64,000 nucleotides of DNA, from NCBI GenBank assembly GCA_033063855.1, contig CP093830.1, positions 23,188,854 through 23,252,853 of the forward strand, read 5' to 3'. Shown one piece after another: positions 15,001 to 28,298 of the stretch; the first letter of the stretch is position 1; each line of letters begins with the position of its first letter. The translations under genes and the position numbers were made by a program. Source of the stretch: Smittia aterrima. Its lineage: Eukaryota > Arthropoda > Insecta > Diptera > Chironomidae. The notes beneath the pieces were generated by a model. That model was given only the letters and a program-made list of their open reading frames with translations. It had not been told where the DNA came from and searched no databases.

Positions 15001-17365
15001 TTTCAAAAGGCGCACATACCTGTGTTTTAGGTAATTACATTTAAATTTATGTTTAGAGTTGATAAACGATGGTGTGTGCGGCAACTAGTCTAAATTTTCA
15101 GTCTTGAATTTCTACGTATCTTTTTATATTTCAAACATTATAAATAAACCCTGTGTGGAACGCTGATGACTTTTCACGTAAAATTTTGCTCGGACGTAAA
15201 TCCGCTTCATCAGTTGTTCTCAGCTTGCTCTCAAACAAAATATTCCTATAATTAAAAGATAAATTAATTTCCATAAGCTTGAGAACTTCACTGTTCGAAG
15301 CAATAGAAAAGTGAAATATTATTCAACATTTGTTGTGCTCATAAATCTCTCGTTTCACGGATTCATTTCATAATTAAAACTTTGATGCATATAACTGAGT
15401 CTCCGAAAGGCAAAACATACATACAATAATAAATATCTATATTCTCGCTCTCATGCCACTAAGAATAGTTTTGACATGATTTTATATCACAAAAGTGATT
15501 TTAGTTCTCCAGGAAAATTTGTTCAGAAGATAACGAAAAACTTTATTTATTTGACGCATTGTACTTAGAAATAATTTTAATGATTATTTGTTTTCGTGAT
15601 AAGGAGCGGAAATTTTACGAGCTTGATTAAATTTTGTGTTAAAAAGTTTGATTTGTTTTATTAGAAAGCTTTTCATTTTAGTTTATAGAAATCACGAACA
15701 ACCGAATATACAATTCTAAAATGAAGAATCTTCACTGATGCTAAAACTTTATTTACCTGATTCCTCATGCTGAAAATGTATCGTACAAAAAGTTGTTGCA
15801 CATTTAAGGACCAAGCTTCGATAAGAGAACGCCGTGTCATCACCAAATGTTGTTATGCATTCGACAGGCAAAAAAAAACTCTCGCAAAAAAGAGCGTTGC
15901 TTAAAAAAGTTTCGTCAAGCTGATAACGCCAGAAATTAATTGAGAAGCAATCTGATATCGAAAGCGGATGTTTGAGCACTTGGCGTCGTGTTAAGCGACA
16001 GTTCCGACACGGTTAAGTGTCACTGAACATTTTTTTTATCAATTAAAATGAATCAATAATCAATTTTTAAATTAAATTGTTTGTCAAGGTAGAAAAAATT
16101 TCTCTTTATGCACTTGTGACATTGTTGACACGATCAGAAGTGTGCTGCACAATGCGCATCACGTCCCGAAGATCCTTTTATGAACACATCACAAACAATT
16201 TGATCACAGCAATTTGTTTATGTAAATGGCGTTCCTCTCGATTCTTTTCCGTTCTCATGCTCCTTTTAAACGACTTTGCGACGAAAGTGATCTCATATAA
16301 ATTTATTTATTATGCATGGAAAGCAATTTAGCGTTACAGCTTTATGCAATATGCTGATGTACACTAAGAAGAGCTAGTGATTCAATTCTGAAAAATGAGA
16401 AAGTGAAGTAAGAAAAAATGAGTTTTGGTGAAGTTGTCCAAAGATTCATAAGATTAATTCAATCGTGTGGGAGGATAGATATGGGTGAATTCAATCTGGC
16501 ACCTTCGTTTTGATTTCCACACTCGAACATGAAAACTGTTACGCAACGTAAATCTCGAACGAAAAGATATTGATTTTCAATTATGCACGCACATTTTTAA
16601 TGGCTTTTTTCGTTCAACTCGCTTGACACGATAAAAATATTCAAAATACATTCTCTCCGCATGAAATTGATATTTCTTCGTCAACTCTTTTGTTTGCTGT
16701 TTCTCTTCAGACGATTACGAAAGCGGGATCGATTTGACAGGTAAATGTGGGGAACTTTTACTTCACTCTTCCCTTTAAATGGTTTTACTTAGAATTATGG
16801 ATATTAATAAACAACAAGATGATTTATGTTTGCTGTTGCAATCTAGCATTTCACTTCCTTCACGACTTTAGAAACGTTCATCGTTTCTCTCTCGAATGAA
16901 TTTGCCAGCGTAATACCGAAAAGAAAATAAAGCCAAACCAAGCTTGAGAAGAGCATCTATTCTGTCCAATATATCAAATGAATGGAAACTAAATCTAAGG
17001 GAGAAGAGTTTATTTTTCAAATAATCGTAAATATCATTTTTTTTTCATCTACAGAATTTTTTTTTCAAAAGGGAAAAATAAAATTCGGAAATAAATTGCT
17101 TGTTTGGAAACGGAAACGTATAGCTTCCATTATGGTTTTCATGCTTTCATGCATCGAGAGATGCAAGTTGCATCATGCAACACATATTGAAATTCGAACA
17201 ATTTTTGTTTGGTGGGGAAGAGAGCGCTATAAAATGAAGACAAAACGTTCTTTTAAAGTAAGCTTACAAAGTAACAAATAAACCTATTCGAGAAAATAAT
17301 AAACATCGAAAGTTGCATTCATTTGTCGAATGCAATAGAATTATGTGTTTTTGATATTGTGTTTG
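1..17365. other. Gene-poor DNA, no supportable gene
   Basis: I find no exon chain, RNA gene or transposon that I can defend in this 17-kb stretch. The longest open frames are 60-116 codons. They lack recognisable domains, often overlap open frames on the other strand, and have the composition expected of chance in AT-rich DNA. The stretch could be intergenic, or an intron of a gene that extends beyond the left edge. A short GC-richer patch near 12,080-12,180 is open for about 32 codons on the minus strand but has no in-frame splice acceptor. Confidence 0.55.
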
Positions 17366-17371
17366 TTTATT
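17366..17371 (-). terminator. Poly(A) signal of the GILT gene, overlapping the stop codon
   Basis: On the minus strand the end of the gene reads ATG TAA TAAAC, so a perfect AATAAA hexamer starts inside the TAA stop codon (17,370-17,372). If it is used, the 3' UTR would be only about 15-30 nt. Seen directly in the sequence; use of the site is inferred. Confidence 0.5.
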
Positions 17372-18376
17372 ACATTAACTTATCGCTACTCCAAGTGCAG
17401 TCGTCAAGCTCTTCATCGAATTTCAAATAAAATCGACGACACACTTCAGCGTCTAGTGTGTACAGCAACGCCCAATTCTCATCATACGAGAACTTCTAAA
17501 AGGAAACTTTGGTAAGAAAATTTTCTCACAAAATATGTAGAAACCTTGAAAAGTTTTATTGATCAATAACTTACATTATCAACTTCGATACTTGGGACGA
17601 AACTCAAGTCGATTTGGTTTGTTTGATCTCCGTGTGACTTTAAAAGTTCGTTCCCTTTTCTAGAGTTCGTACCGTTGAAGCACGACCATGTTGAAGATAA
17701 ATCAATTCCATCTGGCGTACACTTTTGAGATCATTGTTGTCAAGAACGGTATTTGAATTAATTGAAAGCACTTACTTCCTCAATGTTCGATTGATAAGAA
17801 CGCATCAGACAGGAAATGATTTCGAAAGCTCTCTCGAACGTCAGGTGTTCAAGGATGCAAGTGTGTAGTTTGTTTAGTTCACACTCGGCTCGCCCTTAAA
17901 ATCAATTTTTTTATTTTTTTAGATGCGAATTTTTTGATAACTTTAGCTACCGTGCTGACAAGTGAACTTCCATTCCGATTTTTTGCTATTCCAAGAATAC
18001 TACTTGTTGTTTGTTGAGAGCATAAAGCGTTTGACATTTCCAAATTGAATAGATTTTTTTTTTCAATATTAATCAAAAAATAATTTGCCGATGCATTGAA
18101 CGAGAAGCGACGGAAAACAACTTCAAGCTTCATCAAATTTTCACTTTAATCCGCACTTACCGTAGCTTTGCCATAGGGCACCAATTTTATTACAATATTG
18201 TCTTTTCTCTTCGTCCATAGTCGAGTCAATTGATTCCTAAAGAATCTGAAGCTATCAGGGCAAAGCGCTTCGTAGTATAAGCGAAGTTGCAATCGCTTTG
18301 CAATGTTCGTTTCAGTTTCTGATGACAGAAACAAGCTGCCGCATATTATTGTAAAAATTATGCAACGGGAAAACAT
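17370..18376 (-). CDS. GILT: GILT-like (gamma-interferon-inducible lysosomal thiol reductase family) protein
   Basis: Five exons, all with consistent phase: 18376-18161, 17999-17951, 17894-17776, 17721-17575 and 17495-17370 (657 nt, 218 aa). An N-terminal hydrophobic stretch (residues about 5-18) is a likely signal peptide. The thioredoxin-like start follows, LRLYYEALCPDS, with the active-site motif C39-P-D-S42. The family signature CQHGx2ECx2Nx4C is complete (C86 to C101) and is assembled across the exon 2/exon 3 junction, which strongly supports the model. Further downstream are PDGIDLSS and the FVPSIEVDN segment, as in other family members. GILT proteins reduce protein disulfides in lysosomes and endosomes. 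Here the second active-site cysteine is serine, as I recall for several insect paralogues, so reductase activity may be altered or absent. The exon 2 acceptor (TAG at 18,002-18,000) is the weakest splice call. The 61-276 bp gaps between exons are typical short insect introns. Confidence 0.92.
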
Positions 18377-21102
18377 GGCGTTCGTTGGATTTGACTGCTA
18401 AATTGAAACTGAATCGCTAGCCTCATTGAAGTTTGTATATTTTCTCTAAGCTCGATTGCAAAAGCATTTTGTCTCAGTCCTTATCAATTCTGTTGATTCC
18501 CATGTGAACTCTCGCCAGAAGTCAATCTTATTTTATTCTCGCTCTCTCTTCCTTCAACGAGATTTTGTCAGTCATCGAGTTTTTATGATGATGCTGTCGA
18601 CAAAATTGTTTTGTTATCAATGAAGCGAGAATAATGTGACATGTTTATTTGGTGAAAACCTTGAAAGCTTTTCGTTGTTGCATGGCAATCGTTTCGATGG
18701 GAATTTGTTATTTGCAAAAAAGGAGATAATATTCCAAAATTTTCGCTTCCGCTTTACTAAGTTGTCGAGTGGTTCCACCTTATGATCATGTTTCCACGAG
18801 TAGCAAGCAAAGAAATGTTGCCATGGAATGAAGGAAGGACAATCAGTGAACATCTAAAGTCGAACCAGAAGACGTTCATGAAAATATTTCTCTTCTTAGT
18901 TCTCTTTCTCAGTGCTTATTGCATTCTTTCGAGAAAAATATCCTTTAATAGCTCAATGCTTACCCTGCTTCCGATGAATTTCAATCATTCATGCTGAGGA
19001 GAAGGAAAAGGGATAAAAAAAAGTTAGGAACTCCTTTCATGAACCGAATCGATTTTGATTGCTACGGTAAATAAATGTTCTTGAAACTTTGTGCTCAAAA
19101 CTACTTTTTTTTGAAACGTTAAGAGGCCTAATTTATTTTGAATCGTGATGTGATTTAAAAATTATTAATTAGTCGGATTCGAGGAAAGGTCGAAGGCCGA
19201 AGTCGCTCATGCTGTGCAACATAGTTTTATCTTATTTCCCCTTGCTCGGGTTCAATTAAAAACGGCTCCAGTGCTTAACTTTTAGACTTCTTTCAGATCC
19301 ACTTAAGAATACGTTGGAAAAATGTATTTGCACTCAAATCTTGAGGCGCATTTGTGCTTTCTCGTTGAGAATGAAATCATTTCGTCGAAAACAGATTTTC
19401 GCCTCGAGCAAGTGTTTCCAATTAAATGCATTGTTAGGTTGAGTCGACAACAAGCCTTGTTTAGAGTTTCCGATGTTTCTTGGAAAAAAAACTGTCATTC
19501 CTTGTCAATTTCTAGCTATTTCAACTGTAAATGTGAAGATTAAACATGCCTTACTGTTCACAAAACAAAATATTTGTGGAAATGAAAACTTTTGGTCGGA
19601 TTATCTGCCTCTTGATGCTTGCCAAATGAAGCATTAAAATATCTGAGTGGAATAAAAATTCGCTCTCAAATATTCTTTTGAAATGCAAAATTACGGATCT
19701 CAAGATATTTCAGGACGAACGTCGTCCATTGAACGTTGCTGGAAATAATGAAATGCTGATTTATGAATAGGAGCGCAGAGTAGACGTTTACATTGAAGTC
19801 AGCTTTTATTTCACCAGAAAACTTTTATTACACATTAAGCTACTCGATTAACAATCAATAGAACTTCTAGAGATTCTCACAAGTTAAGTTAATATTCTCG
19901 ATAGAGAGAAAAAAGTTTAAAAGAAAACAAATAGAACACGCTCGGTACAAGTGTCGAGAGATTTAACATCGTAATCGACAATAATTATCGCTTATTGGCA
20001 TTTGAAGTTTTTCTTGTTGAAAGAAAAGAAGAAAAGTTTTCTTCTTGCTCCATGCTGGCCGACCACAAACAAATCGTAGACCTTTCTCTCATCTAGGATA
20101 AGGCTTTGAAAAACTTAAACGAAGATTTTTTTAACTTTACAAGAATTTTAGATGTTCCCTGGACGACAAATGTCCAAAAAACATTTTTTAGATCTTGAAA
20201 AAAGGTTATTCTGAACAAATCCATTAAAAATGAAATCCGTCTCAATATATAGGAATCGAAGCTGTAAGGTGGACTCTAAAAACAATTTGACAAAATTTAT
20301 GTTCGCTGTCTGCACAAATCCGATGACGGATTGATGTTTTCAATGTTTTATGATGAGACTCATTCAAGTTGTGAGAGTTCTTTCGAATGGTTCAATGTGA
20401 CCTTTGAGGGTAGCTTCAACCCTTGCCCAGATCAGAGCAACAATAGAGATTAGAAAAATCAATGAACATCATATCATCTATTACAGTAACAACCGGGAGC
20501 TTCTTGCTTGTTTTTCTTTTGAGTTGAGTCATCTCGATAACCTTTTTCTCCATTGACTCGACGAAGCATCTTCCTTGCTTTCGCATCCCTAATCAGCATC
20601 AAAGCGAACGAAAGTTTCTTTTCCGAAAGAAATGGAATTTTTTGTTCAACCCTGAAACTTGAAGACTGAAAAATTTATGAGAAGAAAAATATTTTTCATT
20701 TTCAAGATGTCAACGCTATCTTCTTATTTATTTCGTGAATAGTTACAAATCGCTCGTTAAATCTTCTTCTCAACGGATTCTTGTCCAAATTAAAATTGAA
20801 CACGAAGTAAATTGCCTCTCGCAGTTGGAAAACTGTTCATCGAAAAATAAAATTTAGAATGGAAAAGTTTGCACTTAGTAGTAGAGTCATTGAAGTAATG
20901 GTTATTGCACTCGATTTTACTGTGAATAAAACAACAAATGGATTAAATTAAAATGGATATCTTCGAATATACATCGACAAACTTATTTTTTCTTTCTTGA
21001 CAGTAAAATACAAATAAAAGAAAACATTGTTTCATCGCGTAAAGGACTAAAATACGTTATAGAGCGATTTTCGAAAACTGATTTTTACGAATGAAAACTC
21101 AC
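18377..21102. other. Spacer between the GILT and beat A genes; may hide the last beat A exon
   Basis: No confident gene on either strand. The last called exon of beat A ends in phase 1 at a good GTGAGT donor (21,102), so a short terminal exon is expected in the right part of this interval. I did not find one with a convincing acceptor and a hydrophobic tail like that of beat B. The open frame at 18,782-18,997 has a hydrophobic run but no family resemblance. Confidence 0.5.
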
Positions 21103-24100
21103 CTAAAAACAAAACTTCTCTTGTGTCTAAAGTGGAAGGCAGTGGAATATCGACGAATTGCTTTAAGCCTTGATGTTGAATGACAGTCTCTTTGTTTCCG
21201 CTCCATAAAACTGGCGAAATGCTTGCGACACATTTTATGCTCAGTACGCCATCTCGCTCGAAATATTGTGAGTTTATTTTCATATTCATGCCTATGGATG
21301 TGCTGATAAGACCGTGAGTGTGGTGAATGTCAGGATAAGTAATGATATATTTGGGATTTGTAATCTGTTGGCGAGAGATAAAATAAAGTGTCGAAATGAG
21401 AAAATGTCACAGATGGGCAACAATCCAGCGATTATCTCGTCGTTTCGTTCGTCTCCGTATTTTTCCATCGACCATGACAGATCTCCTCTGGCAGATACGA
21501 CGGACACAAATTCATTACAACTAATCATCGCATTCCGAAAGTAGGAAGAGAGCTGAATGTAAACGTGTTAATTTGTATCGATTTGTCCGACAAATTTTGT
21601 CGTTGGTAAATTAGATTTGTTTTGATGCTCGTCGAAAGATTTTTTTTGCTAATTTTCCAATATCTATCGCTGGAAACGAGCAACTTGACGCAATTAAAAG
21701 CAATGTCCTCAAAATTAATTCGTCTTTTTCGCACAAGCCGCCTCTTTCCATTTCGATAATCGCTTCGACACCTGTTCGCATGAGTTATGTAACAAGAAAA
21801 CGTTTGCTACGAGGGATTTGCTATGTTTCATTCGAAAAAGCTGAGATTTCTCCCACGTATTTCATCCTTCAATGATCGAGAATAAAGAAAATATCAAACG
21901 ATACAATTTTTCCTGTCGCAAGCTTTAGAAAACATTGTCGTTGTTGTGTTCCCGTCCTTTGAAATTGAAGAGAAAAACATCATCATCATTATCCCCGCAT
22001 ATTCGAGCCTAACTTTTCTAAAATAAGAAGCAAAATGACTTAGCTCAGTTCGCCACACTGGGAAAGCTCTCGATTCTCTTGTCAATAAAAATGTATTCAT
22101 TCGAAGAAAGAAAATCATGCTCTGCCTTGATTGATTAAAGCTTATTAATATTTTGTCAGTTTCATGAAAATAAATTGTCAAATTATTGGAGAGAGATGAA
22201 GAAAAGTTGAAATTGTCAGAGTTTTGAGAAGGGGGAAGGATAGCAATTCATTAAAATGATGCGGATTTAAGTCCCATGGAATATTTTTCCTATGGAGCTA
22301 ACAGAGTGCGAAACAAGTGGTTGTAGAAATATTTCTCCTCCCAGTCAACGATGCTTAAGTAAACGATGCCGGAGGGGAGAGCGCCTTTAACAAGTCAACT
22401 TTTTTTCGTCTCACTCAGCTCATCAATTTTCATTATGATGGGAGAATGTTTGTCGTTTCATTAGAGACGTACTGGATTATCGTTGATATAAAATTTAAGC
22501 TGAGAGGCTGGAGAGCTTCTTGCTGATGTGCAATTTAAATTCAATTTGTCACTTGATTGGTACGCCTGTTCCTCGCCTTCCATAAACGGCCCATTACTTG
22601 GTAAAACTAAGAGAATGGACGATGGAAAATTTGTATAAATATATTGCTATCTTCACAAAACTTCAAAGAAATTAAAACATCAAATAGTCCCAACTCACAG
22701 ACAACTAGCATATATTTTTCACTCTGCACAGAAGAAAATGATGGACCTTCAAGTGAAACTTCGCATTTGAAGAGACCTGTTGAAGAGAAGCAGAGGAAAG
22801 AAAACTTTCAAGTTTATTTACGACATCAAAAGTCTCTCAAGATGGTTTTACCGGAAGTTTTAAGCGAAACGTTCCTCAGGAAAACTTTGTGGCTGTTACT
22901 TCTCTTATGCTGTAAACGAAGCGTCGAAATTCGAGCGTTTAGAACATTTAAATCATTTCGGTTCCATAAATTTTTAAAAACACTTACATCGACTTTTATT
23001 CCATCGAAGCTGTAACTGTTTTGAGCTTGACTCGCTCGCGGAACATAGCGATAAAACTCTTCTTCGTCTTTATACCACTTTACAGAGTAAAGAACTTCCT
23101 CTTCGTTATACTCATCGTAGTACAAATAATTATTCTGTCTGTAATTTCTATCACCCTTGCTTCGAAACTTATTCGTTATGTTATTTAACTCATATTGACA
23201 TTCAAGTAGAGCGTTCTCGCCGCGATATTTCAGCGATGGTACGACCAATTTTGATAATCGCAAACTGTTTGTGGCTTCTGAAATTCAGGGAAAATGAAAA
23301 TCGGGTGAGTAAAATATAGTTTTGTGTTTAAAGCGCAGGTTGGTAAGGTACTAAAATTAAACAGAGTTGTTGGTTGGCTTAAATATTTTTTAGGGACATT
23401 GAAATTAAAGTCACCAAGTGACCTCACATACTATAATTTTTTGAGTCATTTAAGAAACAAATTTTTTTTGTGAACACCAATTTTTTTAACTAGGACAACT
23501 AATACCTCTGACTGAATGTTTCACACGGATATCGCACAAAATGTGCGGTTGCATATCATCAGCCGCATTGGGGTCTCACAGAAATCGAAATGTTTTTGAT
23601 GTTGCACTATTTTTTTCTCGATCAATTGAATTCCCTTATTTCTGCGGCGAGAATTTTTTTTGTCGGATTGCTTTTGTCAATTTTTGCTCTGCTAATTGCG
23701 AACGATTTTTCGATCGATTAAAGCCTTATCCATGAAAGTTTTTTTCTTTACGTTTAAAGTTCAAGTTTGTTTGGTGCAAACATGAAGCCCCCAGTAAAGC
23801 AGCACGAATCACACAGAGGAAATAGAACTTTAAAAGAAAAACTTGTAGCGTTCAACGCACGAAGAACGAGAGCTGATTCCTTGGGAAAACATAAAAGCCA
23901 GTGAAATATTAATCTGCACACACTTCTTGACTTGTACTTAAATTTTACACAACAATAAAAGCACGTGAGGGCTTTCCAGCTTAGAGCGAACGTCAAGGAG
24001 GAAGTCAACATATCATGTTACGAAAGGATAATATGATGAACAACTAACGGCGCGTAAAAGAGGTGAAGACCTCGATGTAGCAAGCACGTTGATGTCGTTA

Positions 24101-24327
24101 TAATGAAAATCACCGTCGCATTAGCACAGATTAAAATTGTTATACGATACTCTCTCATTGTGTAATTACAATGAATGTTTAATGCGCTAGAAAATTTAAA
24201 ACTAATCTTTGACAAAGATTCTTTGTTCCACTTGCAAACTTGATAAAAACTGAAATGCTCGTTAACTTGAAAACTCACCTCTTTCTATTAAAACGAGTAA
24301 AGTTCCAATCGTTAGAAAAATATTCAT
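21103..24327 (-). CDS. beat: Beaten-path (Beat) family immunoglobulin protein, copy A; 3' end incomplete
   Basis: Six exons found, all in phase: 24327-24279, 23277-22988, 22909-22852, 22776-22699, 22606-22473 and 21364-21103. Together they give 871 nt, about 290 aa, and end in phase 1 at a clear GTGAGT donor, so at least one more exon is missing. The start ATG is the only one after an in-frame TAA; residues 3-14 form a short hydrophobic signal peptide. Ig domain 1 runs from LRLSKLVVPSLKYRGENALL with C43, through YSVKWYKDEEEFYRYVP, to GLFKCEVSLEGPSFSSV (C137). Ig domain 2 has LNLNC (C184), KFYINDNP and LSIKCVASISP (C248). The YSVKWYKDxEEFYR motif is diagnostic of the Beat family, which binds Side proteins in axon guidance in Drosophila. 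I cannot assign the copy to a specific fly paralogue. It is a tandem neighbour of copy B in the same orientation. Confidence 0.92.
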
Positions 24328-27300
24328 TTTCCTTAGTTTTCCACGAATTTTTTTTATTAATCCGATTTGTTAACGAAAGAAATATAAAACGACTTCGCTT
24401 CCAAAGAATCTCAAGAAAAACTGAGGATTTTGTCGAACGCTTCGAGTTGTTATACAGAAAAAGGAAAACTCTTGGAAATTTTCTCTCTTTTCCATTTTTT
24501 TCTCTCACATTTTTCTCTCTCTTTATTGTTTTTAGAAAAGTCTTGACAGGTCGAAATTGCATGTTAGGTGGAAAATTAGCAATAGTTCATGTGATTTACT
24601 TCTGATCAATCGTGATATGATAAACTGGGTCGTTTCCAATGAATTATTATTATATCCAGTGAAAAATTATTTTTATTGCCGCCGTAATATCTCAGAAGCT
24701 CGCAAGATTCCAGGACAGGTATAATTGACACCATTAATATTTGTATCAAGTTGTGTGCTCGTTACCGCGCTGAATAAATCGATATAATTTGTTTGATTAA
24801 TCGATTAGTATATTTCCGAAGCTTCAATATATTGGTGTTTAGTTACATGTGCGGCTTTGGTTCTTAAATCTCTTTATTACTTCAATTCTTTTTTATTTCG
24901 TTCAACTTGACTCTCATATGTAAGTTATTTAAACTTAAGATTTCTATATTCATATGTTTTTTCATTTTGCAAATGGTTAGCAAATGCAATCAGAAATCCT
25001 TTCAACAACGATCTGCGCTACTGAATAAACACGACTTAGACGTTTTTAAGTGCATTCATCTTCGTTCCAAAATATCTCTCAACACGTTGACGGCTCATTG
25101 ATGTTCTCTAGACGATCATGATAGTTACTTGTTCAATAATACAATCTTATCTGAAATTAGGTTTTTTTTTTGAAAAAGCTTCGAGTTCGTCGAGAGAATA
25201 TGAACTTTTCATGAATATCCAAGTGAATTAGAATAAGTACGATGTTTCGTAAGCATGAGAGAACTACAAACCTTCGAAAATGAGATACTGACGGAGTAAT
25301 AAATGACTTTTGCTGTGACTAAAATTTATTACGCTATGATAGCGATAAGTTGAGACTTGATGCCTCAGGCTACTCATATTTCAATGTCCATAAAATATGC
25401 TTTAAAATGTGAAAATTGCTGTTTTAAAAATTGCGGCTTCAGTTAAGGTTTCTTAAAACAACTCTTGAATCATTCAAGAGAAGAATACCTGAACTAAGAG
25501 CAAAGATGAAACGTTTCAAGGGAGACAGTTCAAAATGCAAGAAATGAAATGGAAAATTGCAATGAAATTGCTGTTTAAATAACATAAACGTGATTGTAAT
25601 TTGCAATCTATCGTCCGCTTCAAAGCTGTTTTTGAATCGCTGTTAATGTGTCAGCCGAAGCTCTTAAGAAAACATCACGGAAAATGGAGTTTGTCGAGTA
25701 AAACGAAAACGGGAATTAAGGTTGAAAATTCGACGTGACTCATGAGGAATGAATCTCTAACATCCCAGGAGAAGTTGTATGAAAAGTCATTCAAACAGAT
25801 AAAATAAAAACAATTTGTTTTAAAAATTTTAAAAGGGATTTTTATTCGAAGAAACTGTTCACATTTTATTGATGTAACGAAAGAGACTCACGGTAATTTG
25901 GCCACAAAAATTTCATTCAACATACAAAATCAAAAATTTGGAAAAATAAAGAAATAGATCTACTTTTTTTAAAGACAAAAAATTACCTTTTAAAAATCCC
26001 TAAAAATACCGAAGTGGAATGTTGAAATTCACAATACGAAATGTAGCAATCTTTTATTTACATACATCTCGAGATCGAGACGTCTGCGAGGAAAATAATC
26101 CTCTTTTGAAATGCATTTCATATTGTCGTCAAGTATTATCAAGAATAAAGTGAAGCAAATGCTTTCCATCATTGTGATTGATGTTGAAATAGAAAAACGG
26201 TAAGACATTTTCTTCACTGCACATTTAACCTCGACACACTCTGTTTTGTTCATCTCGTCATCTTTTGTTAAATTTTTTGTTTGAAGTTGCACTCACGAGG
26301 TAATGACAGGAAATTTCACTTACGGAAGTAAAGTAACTTTTAGCTTCATTTCCAGTTGAGATTACAAAATCTTGCTATTCAACAAATGCATTTTCAGAGA
26401 AGTATATAAAGGAACAATACAAAAAATTTGTTTCGAGCAGCTTTATAGATTTAAACTCACATTAGCAAAGGAAGTCGACAAGTTCCATAATTATTTGAAT
26501 CAAAAGAACTCAATTATTTATTGACCAGTTTCTGTTTTGTCAGTCAAGGAAATCTTGACAAACTGTAACTCGCTAGCTTTAAGCGCGGCTTCATTAAAAA
26601 TGCAAATGAAGTAAACATTGTCGTGAACTGATTTGCGAGAACTGAGTTCCATTTTCGATAATTATGTTTTTTAACTGTGCTGCGGAAAACTGAATTTCAT
26701 AAAAAAAATTACCAACCTTACCCTACCAACGTTTTTTATCGATTTTCGTTTCATTAGAAATGTTTGTGTTATTTTATAGTGGAGCTATTACCAGGGACAA
26801 ACGTCCAGGGCTGTTGGGAATAAATTTGGTTTACTTTTCATGCAACTTTTGATCGCTAGTCAGGTTCTGGGTGCTCGACACTACGACAGTTGGAAATATA
26901 TTTCAACATTCAAACATTTTTGTGGAAGGGAGTAAAACGACTGTTGACACATTTTGTCTGCGCTTCTTGCAAAAGCAGAAAGCGGCACGTTCGACATTAT
27001 CCTTAGACCTCACATAGTTCGTTTATTTTACCCCAACGCTCGTTCGATTTCCATTCAATTTTTCAGCTATTGCTGTCGATCAACACACTACTTGCAATAA
27101 TACCTCCCCGCGTAGCGAAGAAGATTCGTGCAGCTTGTCTACTTCGAAGGAAAGGAACGAACTTTTCCCACTTACATGACGAAGAGATAGAGATGTTGAC
27201 GAATTATTTATGCATAACAGACTGTGTGAAACAAATTTACCATGAAATGCAAATATTGACAGTCAATTTTTATTTTTTCTAGCTTTCCTTGTTCGTGCTA

Positions 27301-28203
27301 TCTTCGATCAATGTATTTCTCGAAAGAAAAAAGACTTCACAAGAGTCTTCAGTTGGACTTTTAGGCAATAATCTAAACTATCTAAAGTTTGATATAACTG
27401 CTACAAAAGTAAAAAATCAGTCAAAAGCTCATAATTATGATGATTTTTCTTTATTTCACTTATGTACATTTTTTATTTAAGGAAAACTTTACAATTTCTT
27501 ATGATATTGATGAACGTAAGGCAATTCTGTCTTTGTCGTAAAATATTCATTTTAATTGAACTATGATTCATCAATTTAATTGATTATTGAAATTCATTAT
27601 CAGCTGTTTTCGATCCGATGCTCTTAAAGAAATTTTCATTGATCTACTTGATAGCTTTCATGTCAATCCGAAGACGAAGTAGCGTGAATTCTTAATTAGG
27701 CTCTCTAATGATACAGTCGTTCAGCCTTTCCCGATATCAATTATGTTGACTCGATATTGTCATCACGAGAAGAAGCCCGACGTTTGAGTGGAAACATTTT
27801 AATCTATCTCAGTTATCATCACACCATTTTGAATAGATTGACTTGACATTTTTACAATTCATTCCCTCGACGTTAGAAATCATTTTCTAAGATTTAATCA
27901 ACCTTGGTTAAGAGGTTTAGGATTGCTCGTAATTTACTTAGCGAATCTTGTTTTCTTATAAACAACCCCTGATTAAAAATTATATAGCTTTAGGAATTTT
28001 TGAGTCAAGGAAACTACAGTTTGAAAATAAAGAAAGCTTCAAGTTTCATCATGTTAGATAAACATTTAAGCTTATTTGAACTGACGTTGAAATATTTCCT
28101 CTACAAAGCAAAATTTTCTCTCATAACTGCAATTGAATTGCTTTTCCATGCACCTAGATTATTTAATTTAAATCCTTATCTTAATTAGCCAATTAGTAAA
28201 AAC
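24328..28203. other. Spacer between beat A and beat B
   Basis: No recognisable gene. An open frame at 27,070-27,282 (plus) follows a good pyrimidine tract and acceptor ending at 27,066. It has no usable donor and no family I can name, so I do not call it. The interval should contain the promoter and any 5' UTR exon of beat A, but no specific element could be identified. Confidence 0.5.
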
Positions 28204-28209
28204 TTTATT
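28204..28209 (-). terminator. Likely poly(A) signal of beat B
   Basis: A perfect AATAAA on the minus strand lies 90 nt downstream of the beat B stop codon (28,299-28,301), a normal distance for an insect 3' UTR. Use of the site is inferred. Confidence 0.45.
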
Positions 28210-28298
28210 CCGTCTACGTATCGTTCGCTCGTCATCTATGAGTGATTATGTACAAAAGTCCTTAATTAGAAGCTCTCTGTTGTTCATCTACACGCTAA

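Noticed and set aside
20361..20515. Candidate terminal exon of beat A (GCAAGAAGCTCC... ending in TAA) and a hydrophobic run just below it
   Set aside because: The acceptor is a bare AAG with no pyrimidine tract, and the hydrophobic run has a stop just upstream and no acceptor in between.
20700..20840. Alternative beat A terminal exon after GATGAACAG, reading VFQLREAIYFVFNF
   Set aside because: The phase fits but the sequence is not like any Beat C-terminus, and the frame runs on without a plausible anchor.
27067..27282. Possible plus-strand exon after a strong TTTTTCAG acceptor, encoding LLAIIPPRVAKKIR
   Set aside because: There is no GTRAGT-type donor, no neighbouring exons in frame, and no family I can name. 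The faint resemblance to the linker before a cyclase domain is too weak.
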